A DNA stretch of 64,000 nt from Flavobacterium sp. (GTDB taxonomy: Bacteria > Bacteroidota > Bacteroidia > Flavobacteriales > Flavobacteriaceae): contig NZ_SEBS01000004.1 of the NCBI RefSeq assembly GCF_004211145.1, forward strand, positions 1-64,000, in the 5' to 3' direction. The position numbers were made by a program, and so were the translations under genes. How positions within the stretch are numbered: the stretch's first letter is position 1; every line of letters begins with the position of its first letter. Shown in pieces: positions 61,623 to 64,000 of this stretch. The notes beneath the pieces were generated by a model. The model did not search any database. It had not been told where the DNA came from and saw nothing but the letters and a program-made list of their open reading frames with translations.

Positions 61623-63017
61623 TTACCAACCTCCGCCGAGCGCTTTGTAAAGCACGATCACGGAGTTGTATTTTTGGTATTGGTTGTCGATGTAATTCAG
61701 TTCAGTGTTCAACGCCTGATCTTTGGCGGTCAACACTTCGAGATAATTCACCATGCCGTATTGCAACAACTCATCGGAATAATTCGCGGCGTCGCGCAAT
61801 GATTCCAGTTGCTTTATGCGGATTTCGAGTTTGTTGTCCTCGTTGTTGTATTGTTGCAACGCGTCCGAAACTTCTCGTCCCGCGGTCAAAATCGCTTGTT
61901 GGAATTGCAAAAACGCCGTTTCCTGATTCGCTTTTGCAATTTCGTAAGCCGTACGGATCCTGCGCTGGTTGAAAATCGGTTGCGTCAAGCCCGTCACGAT
62001 ATTGGCAAAAAGCGAACTCGCACTGAACCAATTCTTGATCTCCAAACTTTGGAAACCTCCTGTACCAGTAACGGTGAAACTCGGGTAAAAATTGCTTCGG
62101 GCGACGTTCGTAAGTTCAAAATTGCTGACCAGATTAAATTCGGCGGCCATGACATCGGGGCGTTTGCTGAGCAACAATGTTGAAACTCCGAGTTTGATTT
62201 CGGGCGCAACTTGCTGATCTTCAAATTTCGCGCGTTCAATCTTGCGAGGCGATTCTCCAAGTAAAATGCTCATCGTATTTTCCAAAAGCACGATGCTGTT
62301 TTTCAAGTCTTCGGCGATAATTTGCGTCGCATACAATTGGGCTTCGGTTTGTTTGACTCCGACGGCGTTCGTTTCTCCGGCTTCTTTCAATGAATTGATC
62401 ACGTCGACGCTTTTCACGCGGTTTCCGAGCGTCGAATCGACCACACGAAGTTGCGCGTCCAAAGCCATCAATTGGAAATACGTCGATGCGATGTCCGACA
62501 CCAATTGCGTCTGGATTGCCTGTCGTGCCGCTACCGATTGGAAATATTGCGCCTGGGCAGAACGTTTCGTGCTTCGGATTTTTCCCCAAATGTCGGCTTC
62601 CCACGAAAGATTTCCCGTGAACTGATATTGGTCGATGCTTCGGTTCGGCAAAAACGATCCGAACTGGCTGTTCTTGGACAATTCCTGGTGCGTCCAATCG
62701 GCTCCGAGTGCGAACGTGGGCAAGTAACCGGCCTTTCCCTGTTTCAACGTCGCTTCCGCCGCGGCGATGGTTTGCACGGCGATACGCATGTCGAAGTTGT
62801 TCTGGATTCCCGTTTTGATATGGCCTTGCAAAATCGGGTCGGTGAACAATTTGTCCCAAGACAGATTTGCAAGCGACGTCGTGTCGGTCGATGGCGTTTC
62901 AGTTCTATATAGATCGCTTGCCGTAACCTGAGGTCGATCGTATTTCTTTGCGACGAAGCACGACTGCATGACCAATGCCGACGCGAGTACTACTGTTATT
63001 TTGGTTATTGATTTCAT
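61623..63017 (-). CDS. TolC-family outer membrane efflux lipoprotein (NodT type)
   Basis: The 464-residue protein begins with a lipoprotein signal (VVLASALVMQSC, Cys20) and FVAKKYDRP, as in OprM/NodT-type channels. Two long helical repeats follow, with the motif NFDMRIAVQTIAAAEATLKQGKAGYLPTFALGA (cited in part) near residue 95 and RPDVMAAEFNLVSNFELTNVARSNFYPSFTV near 285. The C-terminal YNSVIVLYKALGGGW is the standard end. It forms the outer-membrane exit of an RND pump. It overlaps the pump gene by four bases. The adaptor gene must lie beyond the window. Confidence 0.92.
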   Translation of the reverse strand: MKSITKITVVLASALVMQSCFVAKKYDRPQVTASDLYRTETPSTDTTSLANLSWDKLFTDPILQGHIKTGIQNNFDMRIAVQTIAAAEATLKQGKAGYLPTFALGADWTHQELSKNSQFGSFLPNRSIDQYQFTGNLSWEADIWGKIRSTKRSAQAQYFQSVAARQAIQTQLVSDIASTYFQLMALDAQLRVVDSTLGNRVKSVDVINSLKEAGETNAVGVKQTEAQLYATQIIAEDLKNSIVLLENTMSILLGESPRKIERAKFEDQQVAPEIKLGVSTLLLSKRPDVMAAEFNLVSNFELTNVARSNFYPSFTVTGTGGFQSLEIKNWFSASSLFANIVTGLTQPIFNQRRIRTAYEIAKANQETAFLQFQQAILTAGREVSDALQQYNNEDNKLEIRIKQLESLRDAANYSDELLQYGMVNYLEVLTAKDQALNTELNYIDNQYQKYNSVIVLYKALGGGW

Positions 63018-64000
63018 TGTGTTGCAGTTTTTGGTTCGTCCTGTGTTTCATTTTTATCGTGCGGATTGCCCGAAATCTTCTCCTGTAGAGTCTCGAAAAT
63101 AACGTACAATACCGGAATCGCGAATACTCCGAAAAGTGTTCCGACGAGCATTCCGCCCACCGCGCCCATTCCAATCGAACGGTTACCGACGGCTCCGACA
63201 CCTGAGGCGAACGCGAGCGGCATCAAACCGAAGATGAACGCGAACGACGTCATCAAGATCGGACGCAGACGCGCCTTCGCACCCTCGATCGCGGCCTTCC
63301 AGATTTCCATTCCGTGCTTTCGCCTTTGCATCGCAAACTCCACGATCAGGATCGCGTTCTTGGCGAGCAATCCGATGAGCATGATGAGTGCGACCTGGAA
63401 GTAAATGTTGTTTTCCAATCCGGCGAGTTTCACGAATCCGATCGCGCCCGCAATTCCCACGGGAAGCGATAAAAGCACCGCGAGCGGGATCAAATAGCTT
63501 TCATATTGCGCGCTCAAAAGGAAGTATACGAAAATCAAACTGAGCAGGAATACGCCCGCAGCTTGGTTTCCGGCGATGATTTCCTCACGCGTCATACCTG
63601 AGAATTCGTATCCGTAGGTTTTCGGCAAATGTTCGGCCGCGACTTCCTCGACGGCTTTGATCGCATCACCTGAACTGAATCCGGGTTTCGCCTTGCCGTT
63701 GATGTTCACGGCTTTTAGCATGTTGAAACGCGCCACGGCTTCAGGCCCGTAAATACGGGAAAGCGTGATAAATTGGCTGATCGCTACTTGCTCCCCGTTT
63801 TCGTTCTTGACGTAAATGTGGTTGATCGAGTTCTCATCGGCGCGTTCTTCAGGTTTCGACTGGATCATGACGCGGAATTGTTTCCCGAATCGGTTGAAAT
63901 CGGTCGTATACAAACCACCGTAATAACCGCCCATCGTGTTGAAGATATTCGTCATCGAAACGCCGGCATCCTTGGCTTTTTCGACGTTGATGTCCATTTT
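63014..64000 (-). CDS. RND efflux pump inner-membrane permease, HAE1/AcrB type (C-terminal part)
   Basis: The frame is open to the window edge, so only the last about 328 residues are seen. The visible part holds the second porter segment (MDINVEKAKDAGVSMTNIFNTMGGYYGG, cited in part) and NRFGKQFRVMIQSKPE. The last six membrane helices follow, with the family motif ALIMLIGLLAKNAILIVEFA and RLRPILMTSFAFIFGLMPL. AcrB pumps export drugs, bile salts or metabolites with proton energy. The ATGA overlap with the outer membrane gene shows one operon. The substrate is unknown. Confidence 0.93.
   Translation of the reverse strand, partial: KMDINVEKAKDAGVSMTNIFNTMGGYYGGLYTTDFNRFGKQFRVMIQSKPEERADENSINHIYVKNENGEQVAISQFITLSRIYGPEAVARFNMLKAVNINGKAKPGFSSGDAIKAVEEVAAEHLPKTYGYEFSGMTREEIIAGNQAAGVFLLSLIFVYFLLSAQYESYLIPLAVLLSLPVGIAGAIGFVKLAGLENNIYFQVALIMLIGLLAKNAILIVEFAMQRRKHGMEIWKAAIEGAKARLRPILMTSFAFIFGLMPLAFASGVGAVGNRSIGMGAVGGMLVGTLFGVFAIPVLYVIFETLQEKISGNPHDKNETQDEPKTATQ

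Overview
The window reads as chromosomal DNA of a member of the Flavobacteriia (Bacteroidota). The reasons are the many promoters of the form TTG-N17-23-TAnnTTTG, cargo proteins with type IX secretion (T9SS) C-terminal domains, GldM- and GldH-like proteins, an OmpA porin with thrombospondin type 3 repeats, an IPExxxVDY protein, a GH92 mannosidase, and TPR-containing sensor kinases. Most of it is coding, with moderate G+C. No gap between genes exceeds about 300 bases. I saw no rRNA, tRNA, CRISPR array or prophage.

Layout: 1-3.5 kb holds the start of a phosphofructokinase-like gene, a YafY/WYL regulator preceded by an octamer repeat, a DinB-fold protein and thiL. The 3.6-10.6 kb block is the most unusual part. 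Six genes lie on the minus strand: a LytTR regulator whose receiver lacks the phospho-acceptor Asp and the conserved Lys, a short exported peptide made of four near-identical 17-residue repeats, and two tandem pairs of lipoprotein-type TPR histidine kinase plus NarL-type response regulator. Much of it is very A+T-rich and the G+C shifts inside one kinase gene. I propose it as a candidate peptide-linked signalling cassette; this is inference.

10.8-12.2 kb carries a two-gene module: an IS1595-type zinc-ribbon/HTH fragment without catalytic domain, and a P63C-like protein, behind a palindrome that spans the predicted promoter. 12.2-24.2 kb has glyS, comF, an Ig-like lipoprotein, a nitrilase-family amidase, the GH92 mannosidase, two T9SS cargo proteins and a small GldM-C-like protein. 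24.2-28 kb is the succinate dehydrogenase operon sdhCAB. 28-34.3 kb has a lipoprotein, an HMG-CoA-synthase-family enzyme, a Crp-type regulator, aminopeptidase P and two alpha/beta hydrolases.

34.2-44 kb (minus strand) has a small ABC module, AddB-like and AddA-like recombination nucleases, and between them ompA and kbl. 44-49.3 kb has sodA, a long PurF-like amidotransferase, a PfkB kinase, rnhA and purN. 49.4-54.8 kb is the fatty-acid/RNA/glycolysis run acpP-fabF-rnc, IPExxxVDY, pyk and a BI-1 protein. 55-64 kb has dinB (Pol IV), a membrane protein of the so-called site-specific recombinase family, a CYTH protein, a YpdA-like reductase, small lipoproteins including a GldH-like one, an esterase, and the end of an RND efflux operon.

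A second theme is intergenic structure. Several gaps hold degenerate 7-8-base words repeated in tandem and mirrored into inverted arms (about 1.47-1.68, 2.25-2.36, 43.9-44.0 and 46.98-47.08 kb), a near-perfect 20-bp hairpin lies at 48.2 kb, and a 19-base sequence is shared between two distant convergent gaps (3.53 and 44.94 kb).
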